From: Prochlorococcus sp. AG-424-E20
GTDB lineage: Bacteria; Cyanobacteriota; Cyanobacteriia; PCC-6307; Cyanobiaceae
DNA length: 47,860 nt
Reading direction: 5' to 3'
Assembly (NCBI GenBank): GCA_003213355.1
Contig: QCND01000003.1
Coordinates: forward strand, 1-47,860
Part shown: piece by piece, positions 1-8,493 of the stretch
Numbering within the stretch: the first letter of the stretch is position 1
How the letters are laid out: the number at the start of each line of letters is the position of its first letter
Notes under the pieces: model-generated
The model's input: only the letters and a program-made list of their open reading frames with translations
What the model was told of the DNA's origin: nothing
Database searches by the model: none
Made by a program: the position numbers and the translations under genes

Positions 1-434
1 TTATGTCTTTGAAATCATTTATAGATTTTGAAAAAAATTATTGGAAAAGTAGTACATCGATTGGATTTATTTTTACATTGGGAGCTGCTATGGGATTTAT
101 TGTTGGTTGTGTAATTGTTTATCAAATTCTTTACAGTGATGTCAGTGATCATTTACCTGAATATGCAACCTTAATGGCTATGGGGTACAACTTAAGAAGC
201 CTATTAGGAGTTGTAGCTAGGGAAGGATTCATTTTATCAATAATGGGATATATTCCTGCTTATGTTTCAGGACAAGCTTTATATGCTTTGGTTAGATCAT
301 CAACTAAATTACCTGTTGAAATGAGTTTTAGTAGAGCTTCAATTATATTTTGCTTGATACTTTTTATGTGTATGGGATCAGCATTAGCAGCTATGAAAAA
401 ATTGGCAGATGCTGATCCTGCTGAGATATTTTGA
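1..434 (+). CDS. devC: DevC-like ABC exporter permease, C-terminal part (5' end outside the window)
   Basis: The frame is open from the left edge, so the ATG at base 3 is probably internal and the gene starts upstream. The visible 143 residues are the C-terminal FtsX/MacB-type permease domain: a membrane segment near residues 18-42, a loop with YATLMAMGY, then two more hydrophobic segments and a typical ending DADPAEIF. DevC is the inner-membrane permease of DevBCA exporters, which work with a membrane fusion protein and a TolC-like channel. The ATPase gene follows 34 bases downstream, which supports the call. In heterocyst formers this system exports glycolipid. This organism shows no heterocyst genes here, so the substrate is unknown. 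Confidence 0.85.
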   Translation, partial: MSLKSFIDFEKNYWKSSTSIGFIFTLGAAMGFIVGCVIVYQILYSDVSDHLPEYATLMAMGYNLRSLLGVVAREGFILSIMGYIPAYVSGQALYALVRSSTKLPVEMSFSRASIIFCLILFMCMGSALAAMKKLADADPAEIF

Positions 435-468
435 TGAACAAATCGAATGTTTTAAATTTAAATAATTT

Positions 469-1161
469 ATGAAAAATATCAACAATAATACTTTAAATAT
501 TGCTTCTTTGAATCATTGGTATGGTCATGGAGAAATGAGAAGGCATGTTCTCCAGTCTGTCTCAATGGAAATTTCTCCAGGTGAGGTTGTTTTACTGACG
601 GGACCTTCAGGATGTGGAAAAACTACTCTTTTAACTTTGATTGGAGCTCTTCGTAAAGTTCAAGAGGGTGAACTTAAAGTGTTTGGTACACAACTTTTTG
701 GAGCCAGCAGGAAAACTAGACAGAATATTAGAAAAAAAATTGGAATGATTTTTCAGGGACATAATCTTTTGAGGTGTCTAACTGCTGAACAAAATGTCCA
801 AATGGGTGCTGACCTATTAAATGGATTTTCATACAAGGCTCGAAGGGCTCAGTCTAGAGAATGGCTTAGAGCTGTTGGATTAGAAGACCACTTATCTAAG
901 CTGCCGCATGATTTATCAGGTGGACAAAAACAGCGAGTTGCTATTGCCAGAGCTCTTGCCGCTAGGCCAAAATTACTCTTAGCGGATGAACCAACATCTG
1001 CATTAGATAGTTCAACTGGTAGAGAAATTGTTGATTTGTTAAAAAAACTCGCCTTAGAACAATCCTGTTCAGTGTTGATGGTTACTCATGATCCCAGAAT
1101 ATTGGATGTAGCAGACCGTCTTTTGCAAATGGAAGATGGTCAAATATTGCCCTCTGTTTAG
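469..1161 (+). CDS. devA: DevA-like ABC exporter ATP-binding protein
   Basis: This is the ATPase that should drive the adjacent DevC-like permease. At 230 residues it has the usual length of the MacB/LolD/DevA family. Walker A is GPSGCGKT (residues 45-52), the signature LSGGQ is at 149-153, Walker B LLLADE at 169-174, and the switch histidine is H207 in VTHD. The gene lies 34 bases after devC and is probably cotranscribed with it. The DevA name rests on the pairing with a DevC-type permease; on its own the ATPase could equally be called LolD-like or MacB-like. The exported molecule cannot be read from the sequence. Confidence 0.88.
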   Translation: MKNINNNTLNIASLNHWYGHGEMRRHVLQSVSMEISPGEVVLLTGPSGCGKTTLLTLIGALRKVQEGELKVFGTQLFGASRKTRQNIRKKIGMIFQGHNLLRCLTAEQNVQMGADLLNGFSYKARRAQSREWLRAVGLEDHLSKLPHDLSGGQKQRVAIARALAARPKLLLADEPTSALDSSTGREIVDLLKKLALEQSCSVLMVTHDPRILDVADRLLQMEDGQILPSV

Positions 1162-1196
1162 TAAATTAGTAAATATAAAATTCAAAGGATCTTAGT

Positions 1197-1352
1197 ATGT
1201 CAAAAAGACGAAATCTTAAGAAAGAGAAGCAAGAGAGAAACCGAGCTTATGCTAGGAAATTTAAGAAACGTAAGCTTCGCAATGATGGTAGAGGAGAAGG
1301 TGCAGGTAATGGCGTTACCGGAACTGCAAATAATGGTGGAGCTGCTGATTAA
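1197..1352 (+). CDS. small basic protein of 51 residues, unknown function
   Basis: A short ORF starts with ATG at 1197 after a purine-rich AAAGGAT about 9 bases upstream and ends with TAA. The N-terminal 29 residues are very rich in Lys and Arg (it begins MSKRRNLKKEKQERNRAY). The rest is a Gly, Asn and Ala-rich tail ending GGAAD. That composition suggests an RNA- or DNA-binding peptide such as a ribosome-associated protein, but I recognise no family. It sits 35 bases after devA in the same direction, and its codon usage looks like that of its neighbours. I consider it real because of its start context, strong compositional organisation and position in an otherwise empty gap. Confidence 0.6.
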   Translation: MSKRRNLKKEKQERNRAYARKFKKRKLRNDGRGEGAGNGVTGTANNGGAAD

Positions 1353-1442
1353 TAAATCGAAATGCAATTCAAAAAATATTTTTTTAAATTCTTTAATTTA
1401 AAGTGTTTGAAGAAAAAATTTGATTTTATTTTTTAATTTAGG

Positions 1443-2375
1443 ATGTTAATTAGCGTTGTTATACCGACTTATAACAGACTTCCGATACTAATAAAGTGTC
1501 TAGATGCGTTAGAAAATCAAATTTTGAATGTTGAAATGCATGCTTTTGAAATTGTAATAGTCGATGATGGATCAACAGATGGGACAGTTGATTGGCTAAG
1601 AAATAATATTGAAAACTATCCTCATTTAAGACTTTTTGAACAATCCCATGGAGGCCCTGCTCTAGGAAGAAATCTTGGAGTAGAAAAGTCGAAAGGGGAA
1701 TTAATTGTTTTTATAGATAGTGATCTAGTTGTAGATAAATTGTTTCTACGGAACCACATTGATTATTTGTTCAGAGCCTGGGAAAAACTTGGTAATAGAA
1801 AATGTTTTACCTATGGATCTGTCATAAATACTTCTAATTTTAATAATCCAAATTCTGAACCTTTTAAATTTCAAGACTTTTCTTGGGCTTACTTCGCTAC
1901 TGGAAATGTTGCTATTGATAAAAAGGTTTTAGAAAATTCAGGCCTTTTTGACAACTCTTTTCGACTATATGGTTGGGAAGATTTGGAACTAGGAGAAAGA
2001 TTAAGAAATATGGGAGTTAAACTTATCAAATGTCCAGGAGCTATTGGATATCATTGGCATCCTGCTTTAGCTCTTGATCAAATTCCTCATTTGATTCGAA
2101 TTGAAAAAGAGAGAGCAAAGATGGGATTAGTCTTTTATCGTAAGCACCCAACTTTGAGAGTGAAATTTATAATTCAATACACTTTTTTTCATCGCTGTCT
2201 TTGGGAATTTTTAACTTTAGGTGGACTTATTAATACGAATTCACTAAGACCTCTTTTGGCTTTTCTAATTAAGAATGGTCGATCTGGTTTGGCTATGGAA
2301 TTGTTAAGACTTCCTCTCAATTTGATTGGAGTGAGACAAATTTTTAGAGAAGCATCATTAATTGGACTCCAATGA
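1443..2375 (+). CDS. family 2 (GT-A) glycosyltransferase
   Basis: The protein has 310 residues with a GT-A fold. It begins with VVIPTYNR (residues 5-12), followed by the nucleotide-sugar motif DDGSTDGT near residue 41 and a DXD-like motif in FIDSDLV near residue 92. A GWEDLELGERLR motif near residue 180 corresponds to the acceptor/catalytic region seen in GT2 and GT7 C-terminal domains. No transmembrane segment is clear, so it is probably cytoplasmic or peripheral. It likely transfers a sugar to a polysaccharide or lipid carrier; donor and acceptor are unknown. The gene lies between the exporter genes and rpsB, and the 90-base gap before it is very AT-rich with no other signal I can support. 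Confidence 0.85.
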   Translation: MLISVVIPTYNRLPILIKCLDALENQILNVEMHAFEIVIVDDGSTDGTVDWLRNNIENYPHLRLFEQSHGGPALGRNLGVEKSKGELIVFIDSDLVVDKLFLRNHIDYLFRAWEKLGNRKCFTYGSVINTSNFNNPNSEPFKFQDFSWAYFATGNVAIDKKVLENSGLFDNSFRLYGWEDLELGERLRNMGVKLIKCPGAIGYHWHPALALDQIPHLIRIEKERAKMGLVFYRKHPTLRVKFIIQYTFFHRCLWEFLTLGGLINTNSLRPLLAFLIKNGRSGLAMELLRLPLNLIGVRQIFREASLIGLQ

Positions 2376-2415
2376 GCCATGGTTTGTTACATTAGTATTG
2401 CAATTTAAAACCGCA

Positions 2416-2434
2416 CACCTGACTGTTTCGGGTG
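2416..2434 (+). promoter_or_regulatory. stem-loop in the rpsB leader
   Basis: CACCTGA (2416-2422) pairs with TCGGGTG (2428-2434) over 7 base pairs including one G-T wobble, with a 5-base loop CTGTT. It lies about 80 bases before the rpsB start codon and is not followed by a T-run, so a terminator is less likely than a leader structure. Autogenous control of rpsB by S2 through its leader is known in other bacteria; whether this hairpin serves that role is inference. It could also be a weak terminator of the upstream glycosyltransferase gene. Confidence 0.45.
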
Positions 2435-2479
2435 ATAAATAAATATTGATTCCTTGATCATTATTTAAGTTATCCCTGT

Positions 2480-2504
2480 TGGGTGGAGGCGAACCCGGAA
2501 CCCA
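2480..2504 (+). promoter_or_regulatory. rpsB leader with two competing pairings around a GGAGG
   Basis: TGGGT (2480-2484) is complementary to ACCCA (2500-2504), and its GGGT part also to ACCC (2493-2496), so two mutually exclusive stems are possible. The loop holds GGAGG (2485-2489), the only strong Shine-Dalgarno-like sequence here, but it is 23 bases from the rpsB ATG at 2513, too far for ordinary use. This looks like a switchable or protein-binding leader rather than a simple ribosome site. No function is proven. Confidence 0.35.
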
Positions 2505-2512
2505 CAAAAAAC

Positions 2513-3205
2513 ATGGCTGTAGTTTCTCTCTCAGAGATGATGGAAGCTGGTGCTCACTTTGGGCATCAGACAAGAAGATGGAATCCCAAGATGTCCCGTT
2601 ACATCTATTCTGCTCGTAATGGGGTTCATATTATAGATCTGGTTAAAACGGCTGTTTGTATGAACAGCGCCTATAAATGGACAAGAGGAGCAGCAAGAAG
2701 CGGTAAAAGATTCCTTTTTGTAGGTACTAAAAAACAAGCTTCCGAAGTAGTTGCACAAGAAGCTATTAGGTGCGGAGCTTCTTACGTTAATCAAAGATGG
2801 TTAGGAGGTATGCTTACTAATTGGACAACAATGAAAGCAAGAATTGACAGACTAAAAGATCTAGAAAGAATGGAATCGAGTGGAGCTATTGCAATGCGCC
2901 CTAAAAAAGAAGGTGCCGTATTACGTAGAGAATTAGAACGGTTGCAAAAATACCTAGGTGGACTTAAAGGAATGAGGCGTCTTCCTGATGTTGTTGTTTT
3001 AGTTGATCAAAGGCGAGAAACAAACGCTGTTTTAGAGGCAAGAAAACTTGATATTCCATTGGTGTCAATGCTTGATACTAATTGTGATCCAGATCTTTGC
3101 GAGATTCCAATACCATGTAATGACGATGCTGTTCGATCTGTTCAACTCGTTCTAGGGAGATTAGCTGATGCTATCAACGAAGGGAGACATGGCCCCAATG
3201 AGTAG
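2513..3205 (+). CDS. rpsB: 30S ribosomal protein S2
   Basis: S2 binds at the head-body junction of the small ribosomal subunit and is needed for S1 docking. I chose ATG 2513, giving 230 residues starting [13 protein letters not shown]. The frame extends upstream to a GTG at 2483, but those ten extra residues do not look like S2. Family landmarks are [15 protein letters not shown] near residue 12, FVGTKKQA, the [10 protein letters not shown] motif and the [12 protein letters not shown] segment. Length fits cyanobacterial S2. It is followed by tsf, the classic rpsB-tsf pair. The leader upstream contains structured elements listed separately, which suggests feedback control. Confidence 0.97.
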   Translation: MAVVSLSEMMEAGAHFGHQTRRWNPKMSRYIYSARNGVHIIDLVKTAVCMNSAYKWTRGAARSGKRFLFVGTKKQASEVVAQEAIRCGASYVNQRWLGGMLTNWTTMKARIDRLKDLERMESSGAIAMRPKKEGAVLRRELERLQKYLGGLKGMRRLPDVVVLVDQRRETNAVLEARKLDIPLVSMLDTNCDPDLCEIPIPCNDDAVRSVQLVLGRLADAINEGRHGPNE

Positions 3206-3262
3206 TTAGCATATTTATTTAATAAATTTTCACTTACCTTTTTCTCACTACCCCAAAATAAA

Positions 3263-3919
3263 ATGGCGGAAATAACAGCTAAACTCGTTAAAGAACTGCG
3301 AGATAAGACATCCGCAGGAATGATGGATTGTAAAAAAGCCCTTATCGAAAATAAGGGTGATATGAATAAGTCTGTTGAGTGGTTAAGACAAAAAGGCATT
3401 GCTAGCGCTGAAAAGAAATCAGGTAGGGTTGCCGCTGAAGGCGCTGTAGGCAGTTACATTCATACAGGTTCTCGTGTAGGTGTTCTTCTGGAGTTGAACT
3501 GCGAGACTGATTTTGTTGCTAGAGGTGATTTATTCCAAGGCCTTTTGAGAGATTTATCTATGCAAGTAGCGGCTTGTCCAAATGTTGAATATGTAAGTGT
3601 TGATCAAATTCCAGAATCAATCGCCAATAAAGAGAAAGAAATAGAAATGGGAAGAGATGATCTCTCTGGTAAGCCTGATCAAATAAAAGCTAAAATCGTT
3701 GAAGGAAGAATAGGAAAGAGATTGAAAGAAATGGCTCTCTTAGAACAGCCATTCATAAAAGATAGTTCAATAAATGTTGAAGAGCTTGTAAAACAAGTTG
3801 CAGGAAAAATTGGAGAAAACATAAGAGTTCGTAGATTTACCAGATATGTACTTGGAGAGGGAATTGAGGTTAAAGGACCTGACTTTGCTGAAGAGGTCGC
3901 ATCTATGACTTCAAGTTGA
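3263..3919 (+). CDS. tsf: elongation factor Ts
   Basis: EF-Ts is the guanine-nucleotide exchange factor that recycles EF-Tu. The 218-residue protein starts with a UBA-like domain containing the family signature ([20 protein letters not shown], from residue 6). The core follows with the signature [13 protein letters not shown] near residue 77. The length is that of the short bacterial and cyanobacterial form with one core subdomain. It lies 57 bases after rpsB, almost certainly in the same transcript. The stop codon overlaps the TTG that may start the next gene, so coupling of translation is possible. Confidence 0.97.
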   Translation: MAEITAKLVKELRDKTSAGMMDCKKALIENKGDMNKSVEWLRQKGIASAEKKSGRVAAEGAVGSYIHTGSRVGVLLELNCETDFVARGDLFQGLLRDLSMQVAACPNVEYVSVDQIPESIANKEKEIEMGRDDLSGKPDQIKAKIVEGRIGKRLKEMALLEQPFIKDSSINVEELVKQVAGKIGENIRVRRFTRYVLGEGIEVKGPDFAEEVASMTSS

Positions 3920-5121
3920 TTTTGTCTAAAAATAAGAATTTATATGACTCTAATTTTGATCCTTTAGATCAAATAAGTCTCCTTAAAGAAAAATGTAATA
4001 ATATTTCTCCTCATTTATATAAGGTAAATTCTTTTTATCTGCAGGAAATAAGAAACTATCTGCCTCAAACTATAAAAACGTCATTATTTTCTCTAATTAC
4101 TGATAGGATTGGAGACAATTTTGGCTTGTCAACAGTTAGCTCAAGAAAAAAATTTCAGTCTGAAATTGATAAATTAGTCTCAGATAATATCTCACTCATA
4201 ACCATTGAACATTTAAATGAATTGGCCAAGAAAATTGATGAAGAAAATATTCGTCATTTAAATAATGCTAAAGACGAAATATTTAATGCTTCAAATATAA
4301 AAAATGATTCTGAAAAATCAGAATTATTTAAAGGTGCTAATTCAATAAATATAAGTCCCACTCCGCCTTTGGAGAAATTATCAATTACTGATGGATGGAA
4401 TTGCGAATTAAAAGCTCCATATACAATTGATGATAAAGAACCTTATTTGAAAAGTAAAATATCAGAAAATGACGATCCAATTAAAAATATAAATAATGAA
4501 AATGATTCATTAAAAGATGATGTTAAGAATTTCGATGATTTTAAGTTGAGAAGTAAAGATATTGAAATTCTGCAATCAATATTTGAATTGACTGATGAAT
4601 CTAATTTAAGAGACTTAGATTCAAAAACATCAGATTCATATAGTGATACGAACTATTGTGAAGATTCGAGAAGTAATCGGTTTTTACCTCAATCACCAAT
4701 TGGATTATATGAGTGGATGATTTCTATAGATACAGCTTTGGTTCGAAGGTTGCGTGACCTTTCACATTCCATTAATACTGAGCTTTTAAAATCTGGCTTG
4801 GTAAATACACTTGTCCCCATTAATATTTTAGATGCTGCTTTATCTGGCCAACTAATTTCTTCTAAATCCAAATCCAATATTCTTACTTTTAGATTACCAA
4901 CGAATAATCCATTAGATACTGGTGGTTTAGACATTGATTGCTTGTTAATTACTCCTGCGGATATGGAATTTGATAATCCAAGACTTAGAAAAAGTAGAAC
5001 TAATATGAAACATTATCAAAATGTACTCTTAGGTATGATTAAACAACAACGTTACTGGCAAGGTCGCTCCATAGCAGATGAGGTTAATAAAAAATGGTGG
5101 AAAGATACGACAAAAATATAA
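3916..5121 (+). CDS. unknown acidic protein between tsf and recG
   Basis: I do not recognise this family. The frame has no ATG for the first 265 codons, so initiation must be at TTG 3916 (overlapping the tsf stop as TTGA) or TTG 3922. The 401 residues fall into three parts. An N-terminal region (about 1-130) looks largely helical. A middle region (about 130-260) is rich in Asp, Asn, Ser and Lys and is probably disordered. The C-terminal part (about 260-401) is well organised with [20 protein letters not shown] and ends in a Trp/Lys-rich stretch. The last 28 bases overlap recG. The position suggests cotranscription with rpsB-tsf and recG; a DNA-repair link is only guilt by association. Confidence 0.7.
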   Translation: MILSKNKNLYDSNFDPLDQISLLKEKCNNISPHLYKVNSFYLQEIRNYLPQTIKTSLFSLITDRIGDNFGLSTVSSRKKFQSEIDKLVSDNISLITIEHLNELAKKIDEENIRHLNNAKDEIFNASNIKNDSEKSELFKGANSINISPTPPLEKLSITDGWNCELKAPYTIDDKEPYLKSKISENDDPIKNINNENDSLKDDVKNFDDFKLRSKDIEILQSIFELTDESNLRDLDSKTSDSYSDTNYCEDSRSNRFLPQSPIGLYEWMISIDTALVRRLRDLSHSINTELLKSGLVNTLVPINILDAALSGQLISSKSKSNILTFRLPTNNPLDTGGLDIDCLLITPADMEFDNPRLRKSRTNMKHYQNVLLGMIKQQRYWQGRSIADEVNKKWWKDTTKI

Positions 5122-7634
5122 CTAGCTCTGATTCGAAACCTACTCCTGATAGCAAATCAAGTGAACTAACAACTTGGATTCGATCCTTGCAACAAGCTTT
5201 GACAGTTGAGGTCGATCACGGCTTTACTAATATTCAAGGGAGAACAAATAAATTTTCTTATTTTGTAAGTGGATATTTATTACGAGGTCCTTCTACAGCT
5301 GTTGACGAATTTAATTTTTCTAGATTACAGGAATTAGCTTTAGATTATGAAAAATATCCAACTATGTCTACAGATGATAGACGTAAAATAATAGCTCAAA
5401 CCAGACAGGCTCTTCATATCCTATATAAATATAAGGAAGGCGAAGAGAAAATTGAGTCTAAAAAATTAAAGATAAGAAGATCTCATGACTCTATTTTTCA
5501 TAAGAGGAGTTCTTCGGCAGATTCACTAAGTTTACGAAGTTCGATTTCTGCTATTAAAGGTGTTGGCTCCAAACAAGCTGAGAGATTGTCTACATTAGGC
5601 CTTTTTTTAATTCGTGATCTCATTAATTATTTTCCTCGAGATTATGTTGATTACTCTTCATTAAAAACGATAGATAAAACTCAAGCAGGTCAGAATGTAA
5701 CGATTGTGGCAAAAGTTAGACGATGCAGTTCATTTAAAAGTCCTAAAAATCCAAATCTTTCGATTCTTGAGTTGTTTATAAAAGATAAGACAGGAGGAAT
5801 GAAAATTACTAGGTTTTTCGCAGGTCGTCGGAGTAGCAGTATTGCGTATGTGAAATCTCAACAAAGTTTGTATCCTGTTGGTGCAACTGTTGCGGTAAGT
5901 GGCTTGGTTAAGGAGAGTAAATATGGTAAATCATTCAATGACCCTTTAATAGAAGTTATCGATAGTCCCAACGGTTATTTGAAATCTAGAACTATTGGTC
6001 AGATATTGCCTGTGTATTCTTTAACGGAAGGTATTACCGCTGATAAGTTCAGAGATCTAATACAATCGATCCTTTATTTGACATCTAGTATTAAAGATCC
6101 ACTGCCGAAAGAGGCATTAAATAGGCTTGATTTACCTAATCGGAAAGAAGCTTTTTTTCATATTCATAACCCTGAGAATTCAAAGACCTTAGCTAAAGCA
6201 AAAAGAAGAATTGTATTTGATGAGTTTTTATTATTGCAGCTTAGTCTTCTTTTAAGACGTGATTTACATAAGAAATCTGATTCTCCTCAACTAAGTATTG
6301 AGCCAAATATTAATAGCCTAGTTGGGAAATTCCTGGATATTCTTCCGTTCTCTCTGACTAATGCTCAAAGAAGGGTTTTAAAGGAAATTGAATCAGACAT
6401 AGTCAAAGCAGAGCCAATGTCTCGACTATTACAAGGTGATGTTGGTAGTGGAAAAACTGTTATCGCTATTTCAGCACTTCTCACCGCAGTTCAATCAGGA
6501 TGGCAGGGTGCTTTTATGGCTCCAACTGAGGTACTCGCATCACAACACTTTCAAACACTAAGTAAATGGATTCCTCAACTTGAGATTAATGTTGATTTGT
6601 TAACTGGCTCTACGCCAAAGTCTCGTCGGAAACAAATTCTGACTGATTTAGTAAATGGCTCTACAAAAATTCTTGTAGGAACTCATGCCCTATTTGAAGA
6701 CCCAGTTGTCTTCGAACGACTTGGCCTTGTAGTTGTCGATGAGCAACATCGCTTCGGTGTTAAGCAGAGGAATAAATTGTTGAACAAAGGTTTACAACCT
6801 CACTTGCTAACGATGACGGCTACACCCATTCCCAGAACCTTAGCACTTACTTTGCATGGCGATCTGGATGTTAGTCAATTAGATGAGCTTCCTCCTGGTC
6901 GAACTCCCATTAATACTCAACTGATATCACCTAAAGATAAACATTATGCATATGATTTGATCAGGAGTGAAATTAAGAAAGGACATCAAATCTATGTTGT
7001 ATTACCTTTGATTGAAGAGTCTGAGAAACTAGAGCTTAGTTCAGCTGTAGACGTACACCATCAATTGTCTACTGAAATTTTTTCAGAATTTAATGTTGAA
7101 TTACTCCATGGCAAAATGAAAAGTGTAGAAAAGCAAGAGGTTATTCAGAATTTTATTAATAAAAAAAGCGATATATTGGTATCTACTACCGTTATTGAAG
7201 TAGGTGTTGATGTCCCAAATGCAAGTGTAATGTTGATAGAAGATTCTGATCGTTTTGGTTTAGCTCAATTGCATCAACTAAGGGGCCGAGTAGGAAGAGG
7301 AGCATCCAAGTCATACTGTCTCCTGAGTCATCAAAATAAAAATAAATTATCTAGACAAAGACTGGACGTTCTTGTGAACTCTAATGACGGATTTGAAATT
7401 TCTGAGATTGATTTGCGTTTCCGTGGACCTGGACAAGTCTTAGGGACTAAACAATCAGGCTTGCCTGACTTTGCTCTGGCATCATTAGCTGATGATGCTG
7501 ATGTACTTGAAATTGCACGAAAGGAGGCTCGAATTATTTTAGATTCCGATCCTCTGCTTTCAAACAACGCAATGCTTCGTTTGTCAATCAAAGAGCAGTG
7601 GGACAGACTAAAAATTGGTAATAAATTAAATTAA
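5094..7634 (+). CDS. recG: ATP-dependent DNA helicase RecG
   Basis: RecG is a double-stranded DNA translocase that remodels stalled replication forks and Holliday junctions. The 846-residue protein is longer than E. coli RecG (about 690) because of an N-terminal extension of about 140 residues, as is common in cyanobacteria and plants. The wedge/OB domain begins at AIKGVGSKQAERL. Helicase motif I GDVGSGKT is near residue 448, the DEQH box (VVDEQHRFG) near 548, motif III TATPIPRT near 576, motif VI QLRGRVGRG near 728 and the C-terminal TRG region DLRFRGPGQVLG near 772. ATG 5094 overlaps the upstream gene by 28 bases; a GTG follows directly at 5097. Confidence 0.97.
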   Translation: MVERYDKNITSSDSKPTPDSKSSELTTWIRSLQQALTVEVDHGFTNIQGRTNKFSYFVSGYLLRGPSTAVDEFNFSRLQELALDYEKYPTMSTDDRRKIIAQTRQALHILYKYKEGEEKIESKKLKIRRSHDSIFHKRSSSADSLSLRSSISAIKGVGSKQAERLSTLGLFLIRDLINYFPRDYVDYSSLKTIDKTQAGQNVTIVAKVRRCSSFKSPKNPNLSILELFIKDKTGGMKITRFFAGRRSSSIAYVKSQQSLYPVGATVAVSGLVKESKYGKSFNDPLIEVIDSPNGYLKSRTIGQILPVYSLTEGITADKFRDLIQSILYLTSSIKDPLPKEALNRLDLPNRKEAFFHIHNPENSKTLAKAKRRIVFDEFLLLQLSLLLRRDLHKKSDSPQLSIEPNINSLVGKFLDILPFSLTNAQRRVLKEIESDIVKAEPMSRLLQGDVGSGKTVIAISALLTAVQSGWQGAFMAPTEVLASQHFQTLSKWIPQLEINVDLLTGSTPKSRRKQILTDLVNGSTKILVGTHALFEDPVVFERLGLVVVDEQHRFGVKQRNKLLNKGLQPHLLTMTATPIPRTLALTLHGDLDVSQLDELPPGRTPINTQLISPKDKHYAYDLIRSEIKKGHQIYVVLPLIEESEKLELSSAVDVHHQLSTEIFSEFNVELLHGKMKSVEKQEVIQNFINKKSDILVSTTVIEVGVDVPNASVMLIEDSDRFGLAQLHQLRGRVGRGASKSYCLLSHQNKNKLSRQRLDVLVNSNDGFEISEIDLRFRGPGQVLGTKQSGLPDFALASLADDADVLEIARKEARIILDSDPLLSNNAMLRLSIKEQWDRLKIGNKLN

Positions 7635-7641
7635 CTTTTTG

Positions 7642-7670
7642 ATGAGTTATTACTATTGAACTCATTCTTT
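7642..7670 (+). terminator. probable terminator of recG
   Basis: ATGAGTT (7642-7648) pairs with AACTCAT (7659-7665) around a 10-base loop and is followed by TCTTT and further T's (7666-7672). It begins 8 bases after the recG stop codon. The stem is short and AT-rich, so termination strength is uncertain. Confidence 0.5.
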
Positions 7671-7737
7671 TTGAAGGTAAACTTAAGGAAAGAATTTTTG
7701 TGCGAATGAATTTTTACCCTAATATTTTATACAAATC

Positions 7738-8493
7738 ATGAATTTGAGACCTTGGAATAATATAAAAATAAATGAATGTAATGAGCCTTTAGTTGTTATC
7801 CCTGAATCCATATTTCGACTAACACCTCATCCTTATATGTCGTTAGGTGCACCATATTTAACTGGACTAGATCCGTGGGTTTTACGCCAAAGTGTCTTAA
7901 AAAGATTGAAACAAGCACAACAAAATCTTTTTGATATTACTTCCGATTTACAGTTGGCTTTGTTTGATGCTTGGAGACCTATCTCTGTACAGAAATTCAT
8001 GTTTAATTACACTATTGAAGAAACTTGTAGGTCGAGGGGGATAAATATTGATGATATCGCAAATAAAGAAGACATCACTGACGTGATTGAGGAGGTTGGT
8101 CGTTTCTGGGCAAAACCTTCATGTAATCCTCTTACACCTCCTCCTCATAGTACCGGTGCTGCAATAGATTTGACTCTTGCTGATATGACTGGACATCAAT
8201 TGGATCTTGGAGGAGAAATAGATTTTATTGGTCCTGAATCAAGTCCTGACTTTTATAAGAAAGACAATTTAGGGATGCCTTGTTCAAAACATCAAGTTTT
8301 TCATAACAGAAGATCTCTTTTATCTTCAGTTATGGAACAGGCTGGATTTGTTCAACACCCAAACGAGTGGTGGCATTTTAGCTATGGAGATCAATTATGG
8401 GCTTGGACTAGCAATCAAGGTATTCCTATTTATGGCGCTGCACTTGACGTAAGTAAAGACATTACACTTTCAGAGCCAAGTTTAGTCACATGA
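7738..8493 (+). CDS. VanX-like D-alanyl-D-alanine dipeptidase (peptidase M15D)
   Basis: This is a zinc metallopeptidase that should cleave D-Ala-D-Ala or similar D-dipeptides from cell-wall turnover. The 251 residues contain the VanX/DdpX landmarks: FDAWRP near residue 78, the zinc-binding HSTGAAID motif near 137 (pattern SxHxxGxxxD with P replacing S), and NEWWHF near 211 carrying the catalytic Glu and third zinc ligand. No signal peptide is evident, so it is probably cytoplasmic. It is convergent with sir and overlaps its 3' end by 64 bases. Vancomycin resistance is not implied; housekeeping relatives recycle D-Ala. A preceding A/T-rich leader has an AAGGAAAGAA tract about 45 bases upstream, too far for an ordinary ribosome site. 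Confidence 0.85.
   Translation: MNLRPWNNIKINECNEPLVVIPESIFRLTPHPYMSLGAPYLTGLDPWVLRQSVLKRLKQAQQNLFDITSDLQLALFDAWRPISVQKFMFNYTIEETCRSRGINIDDIANKEDITDVIEEVGRFWAKPSCNPLTPPPHSTGAAIDLTLADMTGHQLDLGGEIDFIGPESSPDFYKKDNLGMPCSKHQVFHNRRSLLSSVMEQAGFVQHPNEWWHFSYGDQLWAWTSNQGIPIYGAALDVSKDITLSEPSLVT

Noticed and set aside
1353..1442. AT-rich palindromic stretch considered as terminator
   Set aside because: Only A/T pairs with no GC core; chance pairing is expected at this base composition.
2483..2512. GTG start giving ten more residues at the rpsB N-terminus
   Set aside because: The added residues are not S2-like and lie in the structured leader; [13 protein letters not shown] is the usual beginning.
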